NCBI RefSeq assembly: GCF_030435705.1 | Contig: NZ_CP129382.1 | Coordinates: 2,389,501-2,453,500 of the forward strand | Reading direction: 5' to 3' | DNA length: 64,000 nucleotides | Source: Rhizobium sp. SSA_523 | GTDB lineage: Bacteria > Pseudomonadota > Alphaproteobacteria > Rhizobiales > Rhizobiaceae | In this document: one piece after another, positions 36,772-48,400 of the stretch | Numbering within the stretch: position 1 is the stretch's first letter | Layout: the number at the start of each line of letters is the position of its first letter | Program-made: the position numbers and the translations under genes | Notes under the pieces: generated by a model | Database searches by the model: none | What the model was told of the DNA's origin: nothing | The model's input: only the letters and a program-made list of their open reading frames with translations

Positions 36772-39138
36772 CTATTCGGCCGCCACGCGCGCGGGTGCAG
36801 CCTGCAGCGCAGTCCAGACCTTCAGCGGCGTCGCCGGCATGGAAAGATCCAGAACGCCAGTGGCATCCGTGATCGCATTGATCAGAGCCGGCGGCGAACC
36901 GATCGCGCCGGCCTCGCCACAGCCCTTTATGCCGAGCGGATTGCCGGGACAGGGAGTGTTCTGGTGCGACAGCTGGAAATAGGGCAGGTCATCGGCACGC
37001 GGCATGGCATAATCCATATAGCTTGCCGTCAGGATCTGGCCGGTCTCCTCATCATAGCGCACCTCTTCGAGCAGCGCCTGGCCAATGCCCTGCGCCAGTC
37101 CGCCATGGACCTGGCCCTCGACGATCAGCGGGTTGATGATATTGCCGAAATCATCCGCCGCGACGAATTGGACGATCTCCGTCTTGCCGGTTTCCGGGTC
37201 GATCTCGACTTCGGCTATGTAGCAGCCGGCCGGGAAGGTGAAGTTGGAGGGATCGTAGAAGGCGCTTTCCTTCAGGCCCGGCTCCATGCCGGCCGGCAGG
37301 TTGTGCGCGGTGTAGGCCGCAAGCGCCACCTGGAACCAGGGCAAGGTCTTGTCGGTGCCGGCAATCTTCAACTCGCCATTTTCGATAACGACATCGCTTT
37401 CGTCGGCCTCCATCAGATGTGCGGCGATCTTCTTGGCCTTCATCTCCACCTTGTCGAGCGCCTTCACCACGGCCGACATGCCGACCGCTCCCGATCGCGA
37501 GCCATAGGTGCCCATGCCCATCTGCACCTTATCGGTATCGCCATGGACGATATTGACATTGGCGATGGGAACGCCGAGCCGGTCGGCCACCAGCTGGGCA
37601 AAGGTTGTCTCGTGACCCTGGCCGTGGCTGTGGGAGCCTGTCAGCACCTCGATCGTGCCGACCGCATTGACCCGCACCTCGGCCGATTCCCAGAGACCCA
37701 CTCCGGCCCCGAGCGAACCGACCGCCTGCGACGGCGCGATCCCGCAGGCCTCGATGTAACAGCTCATGCCGATGCCGCGCAGCTTTCCGCGCCGTGCCGC
37801 CTCCGCCTTGCGGCCGGCAAAGCCCTGCCAATCCGCCGCCTGCATGGCGGCATTCAGCGAGGCCTCGTAATCGCCGGCATCGTAATTCATGATGACCGGC
37901 GTCTGATAGGGGAAGCTGCGGATGAAATTCTTGCGGCGAAGCTCCGCCGGGGAAATGCCGAGCTCGCGTGCCGCCGTTTCCATCGTCCGTTCCAGCAGAT
38001 AGGTGGCTTCCGGCCGCCCCGCCCCGCGATAGGCATCGACCGGCACCGTATTGGTGTAGACGGTGCGGACATTGGCGTGGATTGCCGGGATGGCATACTG
38101 GCCGGATAGAAGCGTCGCGTAGAGATAGGTCGGCACCGCCGAGGAGAAGAGCGACATATAGGCGCCGAGATTGGCGATCGTATCGACCTTCAGGCCGATA
38201 ATGCGGTGGTCCTGGTCGAACGCCATCTTGACCTTGGACACGTGATCGCGGCCATGCGCATCGGTCAGGAAGGCTTCCGTCCGGTCGGATGTCCATTTCA
38301 CCGGGACGCCCGTCTTCTTGGACGCCCAGAGACAGACGATCTCTTCCGGATAGATATAGATTTTCGAGCCGAAGCCGCCGCCGACATCCGGCGCGATCAC
38401 GCGCAGCTTGTTTTCCGGCGCGACATTATAGAAAGCGCTCATGACAAGACGCGCCACATGCGGGTTCTGGCTCGTCGTATAGCAGGTGAAGTGATCTTCG
38501 GCAGCGTCGTATATGCCGAGCGTCGCGCGGGGCTCCATCGGGTTCGGCGACAGGCGGTTGTTGAGGATCTCGATTTCCGTGACATGGGCAGCCGCGGCAA
38601 TGGCGGCGTCCGTCGCGTCCGGATCGCCGATCTGCCAGTCGAAGATCAGATTGCCGGGCGCTTCCGGATGGATCTGCGGCGCGCCCGCGCCAAGCGCTGC
38701 AAGCGAGGTCGTCACCGCCGGCAGCTCCTCGTAATCGACGATCACAGCCTCGGCCGCATCGCGCGCCTGCGCCGCCGTATCAGCAACGACGATGGCAACC
38801 GCATCGCCCACATACCGCACCGTATCGACGGCGAGCGGACGCCAAGCGCCCATCTTCATCGGCGACCCGTCCTTGGAGTGGATCATCCAGCCGCAGATGA
38901 GATTGCCGATCGCATCCGCCTGCAATTGCCTGCCCTCCAAGACATCGATCACGCCCGGCATGGTCTTTGCCGTCGCGGCATCGATCCCGGTGATCCTGGC
39001 ATGGGCATGCGGGCTGCGGACGAAATAGGCGAATTTCATGCCCGGCACGATCATATCGTCGGTATAGCGGCCCTTGCCGGTCAGGAACCGCTTGTCTTCC
39101 TTGCGCGTGACCCGCGCACCAATGCCTTCCATGCCCAT
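36772..39138 (-). CDS. coxL: Molybdenum hydroxylase large subunit, form II CoxL-like
   Basis: This 788-residue subunit holds the molybdenum cofactor. N-terminal [17 protein letters not shown], the [19 protein letters not shown] segment and the C-terminal [18 protein letters not shown] (with the catalytic Glu) are intact. The active-site loop reads AYRGAGR, which marks form II CoxL-like proteins; true CO dehydrogenase (form I) has AYxCSFR. CO oxidation is therefore doubtful and the substrate is open. The ATG at 39138 has GGAGGAG at better spacing than the ATG at 39144. Confidence 0.9.
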   Translation of the reverse strand: MGMEGIGARVTRKEDKRFLTGKGRYTDDMIVPGMKFAYFVRSPHAHARITGIDAATAKTMPGVIDVLEGRQLQADAIGNLICGWMIHSKDGSPMKMGAWRPLAVDTVRYVGDAVAIVVADTAAQARDAAEAVIVDYEELPAVTTSLAALGAGAPQIHPEAPGNLIFDWQIGDPDATDAAIAAAAHVTEIEILNNRLSPNPMEPRATLGIYDAAEDHFTCYTTSQNPHVARLVMSAFYNVAPENKLRVIAPDVGGGFGSKIYIYPEEIVCLWASKKTGVPVKWTSDRTEAFLTDAHGRDHVSKVKMAFDQDHRIIGLKVDTIANLGAYMSLFSSAVPTYLYATLLSGQYAIPAIHANVRTVYTNTVPVDAYRGAGRPEATYLLERTMETAARELGISPAELRRKNFIRSFPYQTPVIMNYDAGDYEASLNAAMQAADWQGFAGRKAEAARRGKLRGIGMSCYIEACGIAPSQAVGSLGAGVGLWESAEVRVNAVGTIEVLTGSHSHGQGHETTFAQLVADRLGVPIANVNIVHGDTDKVQMGMGTYGSRSGAVGMSAVVKALDKVEMKAKKIAAHLMEADESDVVIENGELKIAGTDKTLPWFQVALAAYTAHNLPAGMEPGLKESAFYDPSNFTFPAGCYIAEVEIDPETGKTEIVQFVAADDFGNIINPLIVEGQVHGGLAQGIGQALLEEVRYDEETGQILTASYMDYAMPRADDLPYFQLSHQNTPCPGNPLGIKGCGEAGAIGSPPALINAITDATGVLDLSMPATPLKVWTALQAAPARVAAE

Positions 39139-39259
39139 AGTCATCTCCTCCCGAAACGAGCGAATACTGAGTGGCGAATGGCGAACAGGGGAGTGGAGAA
39201 CGCGACGGGCCGCTCAGCGGCCATCTCGTCGCACTTCGCTGCATCCTGTTCGCGTCTGT

Positions 39260-39751
39260 CTATTCGGCCGCCTGCTGGGCGGCTCCATGCATCGCTTCAT
39301 TGGCCGACAGCACCGCCTTGACGATATTGTGGTAGCCGGTGCACCGACAGATATTGCCCTCCAGCTCGTGGCGAATCGTAGCTTCATCGAGGCTGCCGCC
39401 ATGGCGCGAGATCATGTCGAGCGCAGTCATGACCATGCCGGGGGTGCAGAAACCGCATTGCAGTCCATGATGCTGATTGAACGCCGCCTGGACCGGATGC
39501 AGTTCGCCATTCGCGGCTATGCCCTCGATCGTCGTGACGGTGGAGCCGGAGGCCTGCACCGCCAGGATGGAACAGCTCTTGACCGAGTGCCCGTCCATAT
39601 GGATGACGCAGGCACCGCATTGGGTGGTGTCGCAGCCGACATGAGTGCCGGTGAGCCCCAGCTTCTCGCGTATGAAATGAACCAGCAGGGTGCGGTCGTC
39701 GCACTCGCCCGACATCTGACGGCCGTTCACCGTCAACGTCACTTTCGCCAT
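39260..39751 (-). CDS. coxS: Molybdenum hydroxylase [2Fe-2S] subunit (CoxS-type)
   Basis: This 163-residue electron-transfer subunit has both cluster motifs: plant-ferredoxin-like [16 protein letters not shown] (near 43-58) and the helical [12 protein letters not shown] with [10 protein letters not shown]. It passes electrons from the Mo site to FAD in CoxM. The ATG at 39751 is chosen because it begins the [10 protein letters not shown] domain; the frame is open to 39856. A 121-base gap separates it from coxL. Confidence 0.93.
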   Translation of the reverse strand: MAKVTLTVNGRQMSGECDDRTLLVHFIREKLGLTGTHVGCDTTQCGACVIHMDGHSVKSCSILAVQASGSTVTTIEGIAANGELHPVQAAFNQHHGLQCGFCTPGMVMTALDMISRHGGSLDEATIRHELEGNICRCTGYHNIVKAVLSANEAMHGAAQQAAE

Positions 39752-40047
39752 GATGATCCTCCCGTTTGCCCTCCTATGGAAGGCGCGTGTCTCCTCAAAC
39801 ACAGTGCTCATCATTTTCCTTTTTTGGCGGGGGATCAACAGATAGTTTCGTGACATGGAACAATTCGGCGCGGCAGCACTTTCACATCTGGTCCACCGGG
39901 TTGATCATGCGAAAACCCTCGCGGCAGATATGGACTTCCCGCGCCCGGACCTTATTCTTGCCTTCAAGCGGGGCTGTTAATCGAGTGCGCGAGCCCATGT
40001 GTTGCGCGGCTCACTGCAGGCGAAGCCTGTTGAAACTGGAGAGAGTG

Positions 40048-40299
40048 ATGAAAAAGGCATTTGTACTCATGATCGTCGGCCTGACGATGGCCGGCTGCTC
40101 GCAGACGGAACGCGGCGCGGCCATCGGTGCCGGTAGCGGCGCTGTCATCGGCGGCCTGGCGACCGGCAATGTGCGTGGCGCGGCGGTCGGTGCGGCTGTC
40201 GGCGGCGTTGGCGGCGCTCTCATCGGCTCTGTCGCCGAACAGCCTGGCCAGTGCTACTATCGCGACCGTAACGGCCGCCGCTACATCGACAATTGCTAA
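40048..40299 (+). CDS. Glycine-zipper small lipoprotein
   Basis: This 83-residue protein has a lipoprotein signal peptide (KKAFVLMIVGLTMAGC) and then a glycine-zipper region with repeated GAxxGA and GGxxG steps (about residues 24-60), ending in a YRDRNGRRY tail. Such YMGG/17-kDa-antigen-like proteins usually sit in the outer membrane. GGAGAG precedes the ATG. A strong terminator follows, so it is a single-gene unit. Confidence 0.88.
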   Translation: MKKAFVLMIVGLTMAGCSQTERGAAIGAGSGAVIGGLATGNVRGAAVGAAVGGVGGALIGSVAEQPGQCYYRDRNGRRYIDNC

Positions 40300-40324
40300 G
40301 CCAGCAGGGCTTATCGTCCATGAT

Positions 40325-40364
40325 CGAGAAAAGGCTTCGGCGGTTTCGCCGGAGCCTTTTCTCG
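40325..40364 (+). terminator. Strong terminator after the lipoprotein gene
   Basis: CGAGAAAAGGCTTCGGCG and CGCCGGAGCCTTTTCTCG form an 18-bp stem with a single mismatch around a GTTT loop, 26 bases after the stop codon. The lower stem has A-rich and T-rich arms, so it can work in both directions. Confidence 0.85.
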
Positions 40365-40493
40365 CATCCCGGCCAGAATCACCGTACCCTGATGGTGCAT
40401 TCTGGTTTACATTAGCTAAAAGTGTAATAGGCCGAGGGGCCGTAGCGTGGGAACGGCACACTGAGTAACGGCACACTGAGTACGAGCAATGAC

Positions 40494-42410
40494 ATGCCCG
40501 AGCCGAGCGGTTTTGCCCTTCTGCAAAAATTTGGCGTTATCGCCTGCCTTGCCGCGTCGTTTTGCATTCTCCCTCCCACCAGCCGCGAAGCCCATGCTCT
40601 GAAGCTGTTCGGCATCACCCTCTTCGGCAGCGAGGAGGAGGAGGCGGCCGATGTCATCGATCCTGTTCGCTATGATGCAAGCCTCGATACGACCGCGGCC
40701 GAAGGCGAGCTGAAGGACCGGCTGGAAACCGCGACGGCGCTGGTCAATGATGAGGAACAGCCCGTCTCCGGCGATCTCGGCCTGGTGATCAAGGCCAGGG
40801 AAGACCGCGAAAGACTGGTGGCCATTCTTTACGAAGAAGCCCGCTATGGCGGCGTGGTGCGCATTACCATCGCCGGCACCGATATCGATCGACTGCCGCC
40901 CAGCCCCGTCTTCGACCACAGCGCGCCGGTTCCGGTCACTGTGACCGTCGAACCCGGCCCGGCTTTCACCATCGGCCAGGTGACGCTCGAGGGCGATGCA
41001 GCGCGGCTGAACCCGGCAGATTACGAGCTTGAATCCGGCAAGCCGGCCGGTTCGGTCGCCATTATCAAGGCCGGCGAGCGGATCGTCCGCGACCTGAAGG
41101 CGGAGGGCCGGCCGCTTGCCGAGCTGACCCGCCGCGACGTCGTGGCCGATCACGCGACAGACCAGGTCGACATCACCATGGTGGCCGAAAGCGGCCCTAT
41201 CGCGCCGATCGGCGCTGTCGCCGTGACGGGTTCGAAGGCGGTGAAATCGGATTTCATCCGTCGCTATTCGCGGCTGGACCAGCAGGAGCGCTATTCGCCC
41301 GAGCAGTTGAAAAAGGCGGGCGAGCGCCTGCGCGAGCTCGGCGTATTTTCCAGCGTGACCATTCGCGAGGCCGATGCCCTGGCGCCCGACGGATCGCTGC
41401 CGCTGACGATCGAGGTCTCCGAGGGCAAGTTCCGCTATTTCGGCTTCGGCGCCGAATATTCCTCGATCGATGGCGCCGCATTGTCGGGCTATTGGGGCCA
41501 CAGAAACCTTTTCGGCGAAGCGGAGTCGCTGCGCATCGAAGGCAAGGTCTCCGGCATCGAGGCAACGACCGACTATACCACATTCGACTATTCGGCCGGC
41601 ATCTTCTTCCGCAAGCCCGGCATCTTCATGCCGCGCATCACGCTGGATGCGAGCCTGGAGGCCGAGCGCGAGACGCCGGATGCCTATGAGGCCAACACGA
41701 TCACCGGCAAGACCATCTTTTCCTATGAGCTGAGCGATCTGGACACCGTCACGGCCGGCATAGACATCAGCTGGAGCAAGACCGAGGACGCCTTCGGCAA
41801 GAACACCTATCTGACGCCGTCGCTGCCCGTCACCTTCGAGCGCGATGCGCGTGACAACAAGCTGGATCCGACAGAAGGCTACCGCGCGACGCTGAAGGCG
41901 CAGCCAAGCTATGAAACCTATGGCGGCACCTTCTTCTCCTCCTTCGACGCTTCGGCATCCGGTTATCTCGGTCTCGGCGAGGACGACCGCATCGTGCTGG
42001 CCGGACTTCTGTCGGGCGGCACGATCATCGGCACTGAGACGGTGCGCGCCATACCCACCACAAGGCGCTATTTCGCCGGTGGCGGCGGCTCGGTGCGGGG
42101 CTATGGTTTCCGCGAGATCTCGCCCTACAATGCCGAGAACAAGGCGACCGGCGGGCTTTCCTATGCAATCGCCTCGGCCGAACTGCGCTTCAAGATCACC
42201 GAAAAGATCGGAATCGTGCCCTTTTTCGACGCCGGCACCGTTTCCGACGAAATCGTGCCCGATTTCTCCGATATCCGTATGGGAGCAGGCATAGGCTTGC
42301 GCTATTCCACCCCGTTTGGTCCGCTGCGGCTTGATGTTGCGCTGCCGCTGAACCGCTATGACGGGGGAAGTCGATACGGTATCTATGCGGGCATCGGGCA
42401 ATCATTCTGA
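40494..42410 (+). CDS. tamA: Outer-membrane translocation and assembly factor TamA
   Basis: This 638-residue Omp85 protein has a signal peptide-like N-terminus, POTRA domains (about 60-300, with FTIGQVTLEG and VAVTGSKAVKSDFIRRY) and a C-terminal 16-strand barrel (about 310-638). The barrel has the conserved GGGGSVRGYGFREISP segment, which corresponds to the VRGF/Y motif of Omp85 lid loops, and ends in a terminal phenylalanine (GIGQSF). It works with TamB to insert outer-membrane proteins. TamB starts 63 bases downstream. Confidence 0.93.
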   Translation: MPEPSGFALLQKFGVIACLAASFCILPPTSREAHALKLFGITLFGSEEEEAADVIDPVRYDASLDTTAAEGELKDRLETATALVNDEEQPVSGDLGLVIKAREDRERLVAILYEEARYGGVVRITIAGTDIDRLPPSPVFDHSAPVPVTVTVEPGPAFTIGQVTLEGDAARLNPADYELESGKPAGSVAIIKAGERIVRDLKAEGRPLAELTRRDVVADHATDQVDITMVAESGPIAPIGAVAVTGSKAVKSDFIRRYSRLDQQERYSPEQLKKAGERLRELGVFSSVTIREADALAPDGSLPLTIEVSEGKFRYFGFGAEYSSIDGAALSGYWGHRNLFGEAESLRIEGKVSGIEATTDYTTFDYSAGIFFRKPGIFMPRITLDASLEAERETPDAYEANTITGKTIFSYELSDLDTVTAGIDISWSKTEDAFGKNTYLTPSLPVTFERDARDNKLDPTEGYRATLKAQPSYETYGGTFFSSFDASASGYLGLGEDDRIVLAGLLSGGTIIGTETVRAIPTTRRYFAGGGGSVRGYGFREISPYNAENKATGGLSYAIASAELRFKITEKIGIVPFFDAGTVSDEIVPDFSDIRMGAGIGLRYSTPFGPLRLDVALPLNRYDGGSRYGIYAGIGQSF

Positions 42411-42473
42411 TGTCGAATTGTAACGTTGATCAGGATAAATAGATCCGGCTGCTAGAAGAGTGAACCCGCATTC

Positions 42474-45400
42474 ATGTCATCCTCATCCCGCCTGACGACA
42501 GGGATCATTCGCATTGCGGTTGCCGCGGTGGCGCTTCTGCTTGTCGTGGTGACTGCGGTTGTGCTGTTTTTCGGCTTTGTCCCGGCCGGCAGCCAGCTCG
42601 CCGGCCGCATGCTCAGCAATTTCCTGTCCACGCCCGAGCGACAGATCGCCATCAATGGCACGCGGGGGCTGCTGACAGGCAATCTGCATATCGATGAGGT
42701 CGCCCTTTCCGACACCGAAGGCGTCTATGCAAGGGCACAAAACATCCTGGTGGACTGGTCGCCCCTGTCACTTCTGACGGGCACTTTCCGCGCCGACAAC
42801 ATCAAGCTGGACCAGCTTTCGATCGCCCGCGCCCCGCTTGCCGTCGAACCGCCCGTGACGCAGACTTCCTCCGGTTCCTCCAGCGGCTTTTCCCTTCCCG
42901 TCGCGGTGGTGATCAACTCCTTCCAGCTGCCCGATATCGAGCTCGGCGCCAACCTCACGGGCCGCCCGTTCCAGCTTTCGGCGGAAGGTTCTGCCGATGC
43001 CACGGATGAGCGTGTGGCCTTGCAGCTCTCGGCGCGGCGCAAGGATGCCCCCAATGCGATCGCCAAGACCGATCTTGTCTTTGCTCCGAACCAGAACGAA
43101 CTGAAGCTGCAGGCCCTGGTCTCCGAGCCGCAGGGCGGCCTTCTTGCCCGTCTGCTGCATCTTCCGGGCGCACCGTCCGTGGCTCTCGCCATGGATGGCC
43201 GCGGCCCGCTGTCCAATTGGACAGGTGCCTTGCGCGGAACCGTCGCCGGCAAGCCGGTGATCAGCGTGGATGGCGGACATCAACTCACACCGGAAGGCGC
43301 GCACAGCATTCACATCGAAGGCGGTGGCCAGCTGGCGGAGCTGCTGCCCCCTGCCATCAAGCCTCTCTTTGCCGAACGCACGGATATCATGGTGACGGCC
43401 AATGTCGCCGAAAGCGGGCGCATCGAGATCAAGAACGGCACCCTGACCAATGGTGCGATGAAGCTCTCGGCCGCAGGGGCGGTGGATCCGTCCGGCGACA
43501 ACAGCCTGACGGGAAGCCTTGCCGCCGCCAATGGTCCGGTCGAGATCCAGTGGCCGCTCGGCGGCGCTCCAGCCCGCATTTCGCTCGACAAGCTGAACTT
43601 CACCCTCACCGGTCCGGCAGAGGCATCGCGCTTCAATGCCACCGCGGCGCTTAGCACCCTCTCCGCTTCCGGCGCCACCTTCCGTCAGGTCCGCCTGCAG
43701 GCGGAAAGCGAAGACCTCAACATGGTCACCACGGCCGGCAGCATCCGGACGCGGCTGACGGCTGCCACCGCCGATTTCGACGAACCCAATCTCGACAGGC
43801 TGATCGACGGGCCGATCCGCCTCGATGCACCGATCCGGCTGGAAATGCCGGCGATTGGCCTGGATGCCGCGACCTTCGAAAGCGCCAACATATCCGGCAC
43901 GGTGTCGGGCGCATTCAACCAGAGCAAGCAGACACTGATGGGGAATGTGCGCGTCTCGCTCAATCCCAATGGCCTGCCCGAGGCCGCGGGGCGCTATTTC
44001 AGCGATACGATCGGCCTGGAAGGCTATGTGGACAGCGTCATCGGCGGCCGGATGAGCCTCGAAAACGTCGTTCTCAAGTCAAGCCTCATCGACGGCCACG
44101 GCAATATCATCTTCGACAAGGGCCGGCTCGACGGCGAACTGGCAGGCCGACTGGCCGATATCGGTCGCTTGCGCAAGGATGCCAAGGGACCGGTCGGCTA
44201 TGATATGAGCTTTAGCGGCCCGCCGGAAGCGCTTGCATTGAAGGCGGTTCTCAATGCCGCCGAGCTGAGGCTGAGCGGTCATCTGCTGCAGGCCGTGACC
44301 ACCGATATCACCGGCGCAACCGGTCCGGAAGGGCTGAGCGGCAACGTCGCCCTGGCCGGCTCTATCGACGGAAAGCCGCTTCGACTGCAAACGGCCATCA
44401 ATCAGAAGGACGGGCGCATCACGCTGCCTGATCTCGACCTGAATGTCGGCGAGAACCAGGTCAGCGGCGCGCTCAGCCTTTCGGATAATTATCTGCCGGC
44501 CGGAGAATTGAACTTCCAGCTGCCGGACATCGCGCTTCTGGCGACCCTTGCCGGACAGCAGGCAAGCGGCGACCTGCAGGGCACGGTATCGCTGGCCAAT
44601 GATGGTGGCGTGCTGGCCTCGAAAATCACGGCGACCGGCCAGGCTCTGACCGCCCAGGGCGTCACGCTGCGGGCGCCGGCTATCGACCTTGCAAGCGCCA
44701 ATGTGATGAACCTGCAGGCGCAGGGCACGGTGAAGGCCGATACCTTCTCGATCGGCAACCAGACCCTGTCCGGCCTGACGCTCGGCCTGACGCAGGAGGC
44801 CAACCGCACCAGTTTCGATCTCTCCGCCGCCTATTCCAATGCGCCGCTGGTTCTGGCAGGAACGCTGGACCGCAATCCCGATGCCAGCGACATGGCGCTG
44901 ACGATCGAGCGGTTCTCCGCCGTGCCGCAGGGCGTGCCGGTTGAGCTGACGGAGCCGGCGCGCATCGCGATCAGCGGCAATACGCTGCAATTCAACGCGA
45001 TCCGCCTGACCGCCGGCGGCGGCCAGATCGTGATGGAGGGCGGCTCCGGCGACCAGCTGAACCTCGCTATCCGCATCAATGCGCTTCCTGCGACCATTGC
45101 CAACAGCTTTGTCCCGCAACTGGCCGCCGGCGGTGCGATCGGCGGCGTCGTGACGGTGCAAGGCACGCTCGCCAGTCCCAGCCTTCGCTACGGCTTGAAC
45201 TGGGATGCGGCGGCGATCGCCCAGACGCGATCGCTTGGGCTTGCCCCCGCGACGATCACGGCGCGCGGACGTTTCGAGGCGGGAACGGTGACCGTGGAAA
45301 GCGCCGGGGTGGATGTCGAGGACCAGGTTTCCGCCACGGCCAATGGCACGATCACGCTCGCGGAGCCCGGGCGGCTGGACTTGACCGTCGATCTTTCAAA

Positions 45401-48400
45401 ACTTTCGGCCGGCCTCGCCAATGCCCTGCGGCCCGATCTTGCCGCCGAGGGCGATGTGCGCGGCACGGCGCAGGTCACCGGCAGTTTTGCAGCACCACAG
45501 GCGCGCTTTTCACTGGCGCTGACGAACGCATCCATCGCGCCGACGCGTGATGCCGAAATCGGCCCGCTTTCGGCAACACTCGAGGGTGGTTTCGCTGACA
45601 ATGCCATCGCTGTCGATGCGCTGCGCATCAGCGGCGCGAACGGCATTTCCGCCGAGGCGGCAGGAACCGTATCGCTGGCCGGCGAGCGGCAGCTGCGCAT
45701 GGAGGCCAGGATCAATGCCCTGCCGGCGGCGCTGATCGACATTGCCAAGGCGGATCTGGGCGCGCAGGGCGTTCTGTCCGGCCAGGCGCTGGTCGAAGGA
45801 ACGCTTTCCCGGCCGCAGGCAGGCTTCACGCTGAACTGGGCCGATGGTTCGCTGGCCCAGACCCGCGCCGCAGGCCTGACCGGCCTTTCAGCCGAGATCC
45901 AGGGTCGTTTTGCCGAACAGACCGTGACACTCGATCGGGGCAGCCTGACCGGACCGCAGGGCCTCAGCCTGACGGCCTCCGGCTCCGCCGGCCTGGCAGC
46001 AGGCGCGCCTCTCGCTATCAGTGCCGAATTCGCACAGCTGCCGGCCTCGCTCGCCAATGTGGCGCGGCCGGACCTCGATGCCCGCGGCCTGCTTCGCGGT
46101 TCCATCAACGCGACAGGCACGCTGGCAGCCCCCTCCGTCGGCTATGATGTTCAACTGGCAGATGGTTCGACGGCGCAGACCCGCCAGGCCGGCGCCTCGG
46201 CCATCGAGGCGCGCATGCGAGGAAGTTTCGCGGACGGGCTGGTCACGCTGGAAGAGACACGCCTGACGGATCCTTCGGGTCTGTCGGTCACTGCCACGGG
46301 CAATATTCGCCTGCGCCAGGACCAGGCTCCGCTCGTGAATGTCAATGCCAGCATTGCCGCTCTTCCGGCCAATCTCGCCAATGCCTTTGTACCGGACCTG
46401 CAGGCCGGCGGGATGATCTCCGGAACGGTTTCCTCCTCCGGCACGCCGGACGCGCCGGTGACGCAATTCGATCTCACCTGGCGCGATGCCAAGCTGCGCC
46501 AGACCCTTTCCGCCGGACTCGCCGGTCTTGAAGTGCAGGCGAAAGGCTCGCTGGACAATGCAGTCCTCACCCTGCAGCAGGCAAGCCTCAGCGGTCCATC
46601 CGGCCTGTCCGCAAAAGCGCAAGGGACAATCGGAATGGCGGAGAACCGCGCACTCAACCTGACTGCGGAACTATCCTCGGTGCCCGCCGATCTTGCCAAC
46701 AGCTTCCTGCCCGGCATCGAGGCCGGTGGCATGATCTCGGGCACAGCGAGCGTTAGCGGAACCCTGTCTGCCCCGGCCGCCGAATATGACCTGCGCTGGT
46801 CGCAAGGGGTGATCCGGCGCCAGGGCGATTCCGGCATTGGCGGGCTGAACCTGAAGACCGCCGGCCGTTTCGAGAATGGCCGGCTGACGCTGCGCGACAC
46901 CGCGCTGACCGGTCCGGAGGGGCTCTCGGTGACGGCGGCGGGGAGTGTCTCCTTCGCCGGCGACGTGCCGCAGCTGGATCTGAACGCCGACATCAACGCC
47001 CTGCCGGCCCGGCTCGCCGACGCCTTCCAACCCGGTCTCGGCGCGACCGGCACGATCTCCGGACGCATCTCCTCCCTGCAAGGCTCCGGTCCGGGCGGCG
47101 CCTTCGACCTCACCTGGAGCGGCGCCTCGGTAGCCCAGACCAGAACCGCGGGCCTGGCGCCTTTCAATATCGTTGCCGAGGGCAGCGTCACACCGCAGCG
47201 CCTGCAGGTCGAGACCCGCCTGTCCGGAGCGAGCGGACTGAGCGTGACGGGCGGCGGAACGGTGGGACTGGCCGGCGGCTTTCCGCTCGATCTGCGGGTT
47301 CAGGGCAATCTCCCCTTCGCCCTTGCGGCCGCGCCGCTGGCAAGCCAGGGCTTTCTACTTCAAGGCAATGGCAATGTGAATGTCGCGATCGGCGGAACCG
47401 CATCGGCGCCGGCAGTCACCGGGACGGCGACGACGAGCGGCGCAAGGCTGATCGATGTCAGGCGCAATCTCGCGCTGAACAATCTGACCGCCAACATTAC
47501 CTTCAACCGCGATACCGCCACGCTGTCTGCCGCCTCCGCCGCCATTTCCACCGGCGGCCGGGTCTCCGTGCAGGGCACGATCGGGCTGCGGGACGGCTAT
47601 GCCGCCGATCTTCGCATCGCCCTCGACAATGCCGTTTACGTGGATGGCGACCTGGTCACGGCCAAGGTCAATGGCGGGCTGACCGTGTCCGGCCCGCTTC
47701 TCGGCGGCCTGACGATCGGTGGCGCGGTCACCCTCGTCCGCGCCGATATCACCGTTCCGGCGACGCTTCCGTCCTCGCTCGCCGAGATCGACGTCAAACA
47801 CGTCAATGCCCCCGCCGATGTGCGCGCGCTTTTGCAGACGCTCGGCCCGCAGGGCGGCGGCGACGGAACCAGCACGGGCATCAACCTGGATCTAACGCTG
47901 AATGCGCCGAACGGCATCTTTGTCCGCGGCCGCGGCATCGATGCGGAACTGGGCGGCGCCCTGACCATTCGTGGCAATACCACCGCGCCGATCGTGATCG
48001 GCGCTTTCGACCTCAGGCGGGGCAGGATCGTGATCCTGACCAAACGGCTGGACTTTACCGAAGGCCGCATCACCTTCGGCGGCAGCCTGGTGCCGGTGAT
48101 CGATTTTACCGCCACAACAAGTTCGGGCCAGACCACGATTACCGTCAACGTCACGGGCCAGGCAAACAATCCCGATATCTCCTTCGGCTCGTCTCCGGCC
48201 CTGCCCCAGGACGAGATCCTGGCCCAGTTGATCTTCGGGCAGTCGCTGTCGCGCCTCTCAGCCCTGCAGATCGCCCAGTTGGCGGATGCTGTCAGCCAGC
48301 TTGCCGGCGGCGGCGATACCTCGCTCCTGCAATCGCTGCGAGCATCGCTCGGCATTGACGACCTCGACATCCAGACCGATGAAAGCGGCCAGACCAGCGT

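Noticed and set aside
36772..39144. Genuine aerobic CO dehydrogenase
   Set aside because: The active-site loop is AYRGAGR, the form II type, not AYxCSFR.
39855..39980. 41-residue ORF between coxS and the glycine-zipper lipoprotein
   Set aside because: It has an ATG and plausible codons but no ribosome site and no recognised sequence; the evidence is too weak.
45081..47330. Repeat region as a DNA satellite or CRISPR
   Set aside because: Repetition is in the protein sequence only, with diverged DNA, in one open frame.
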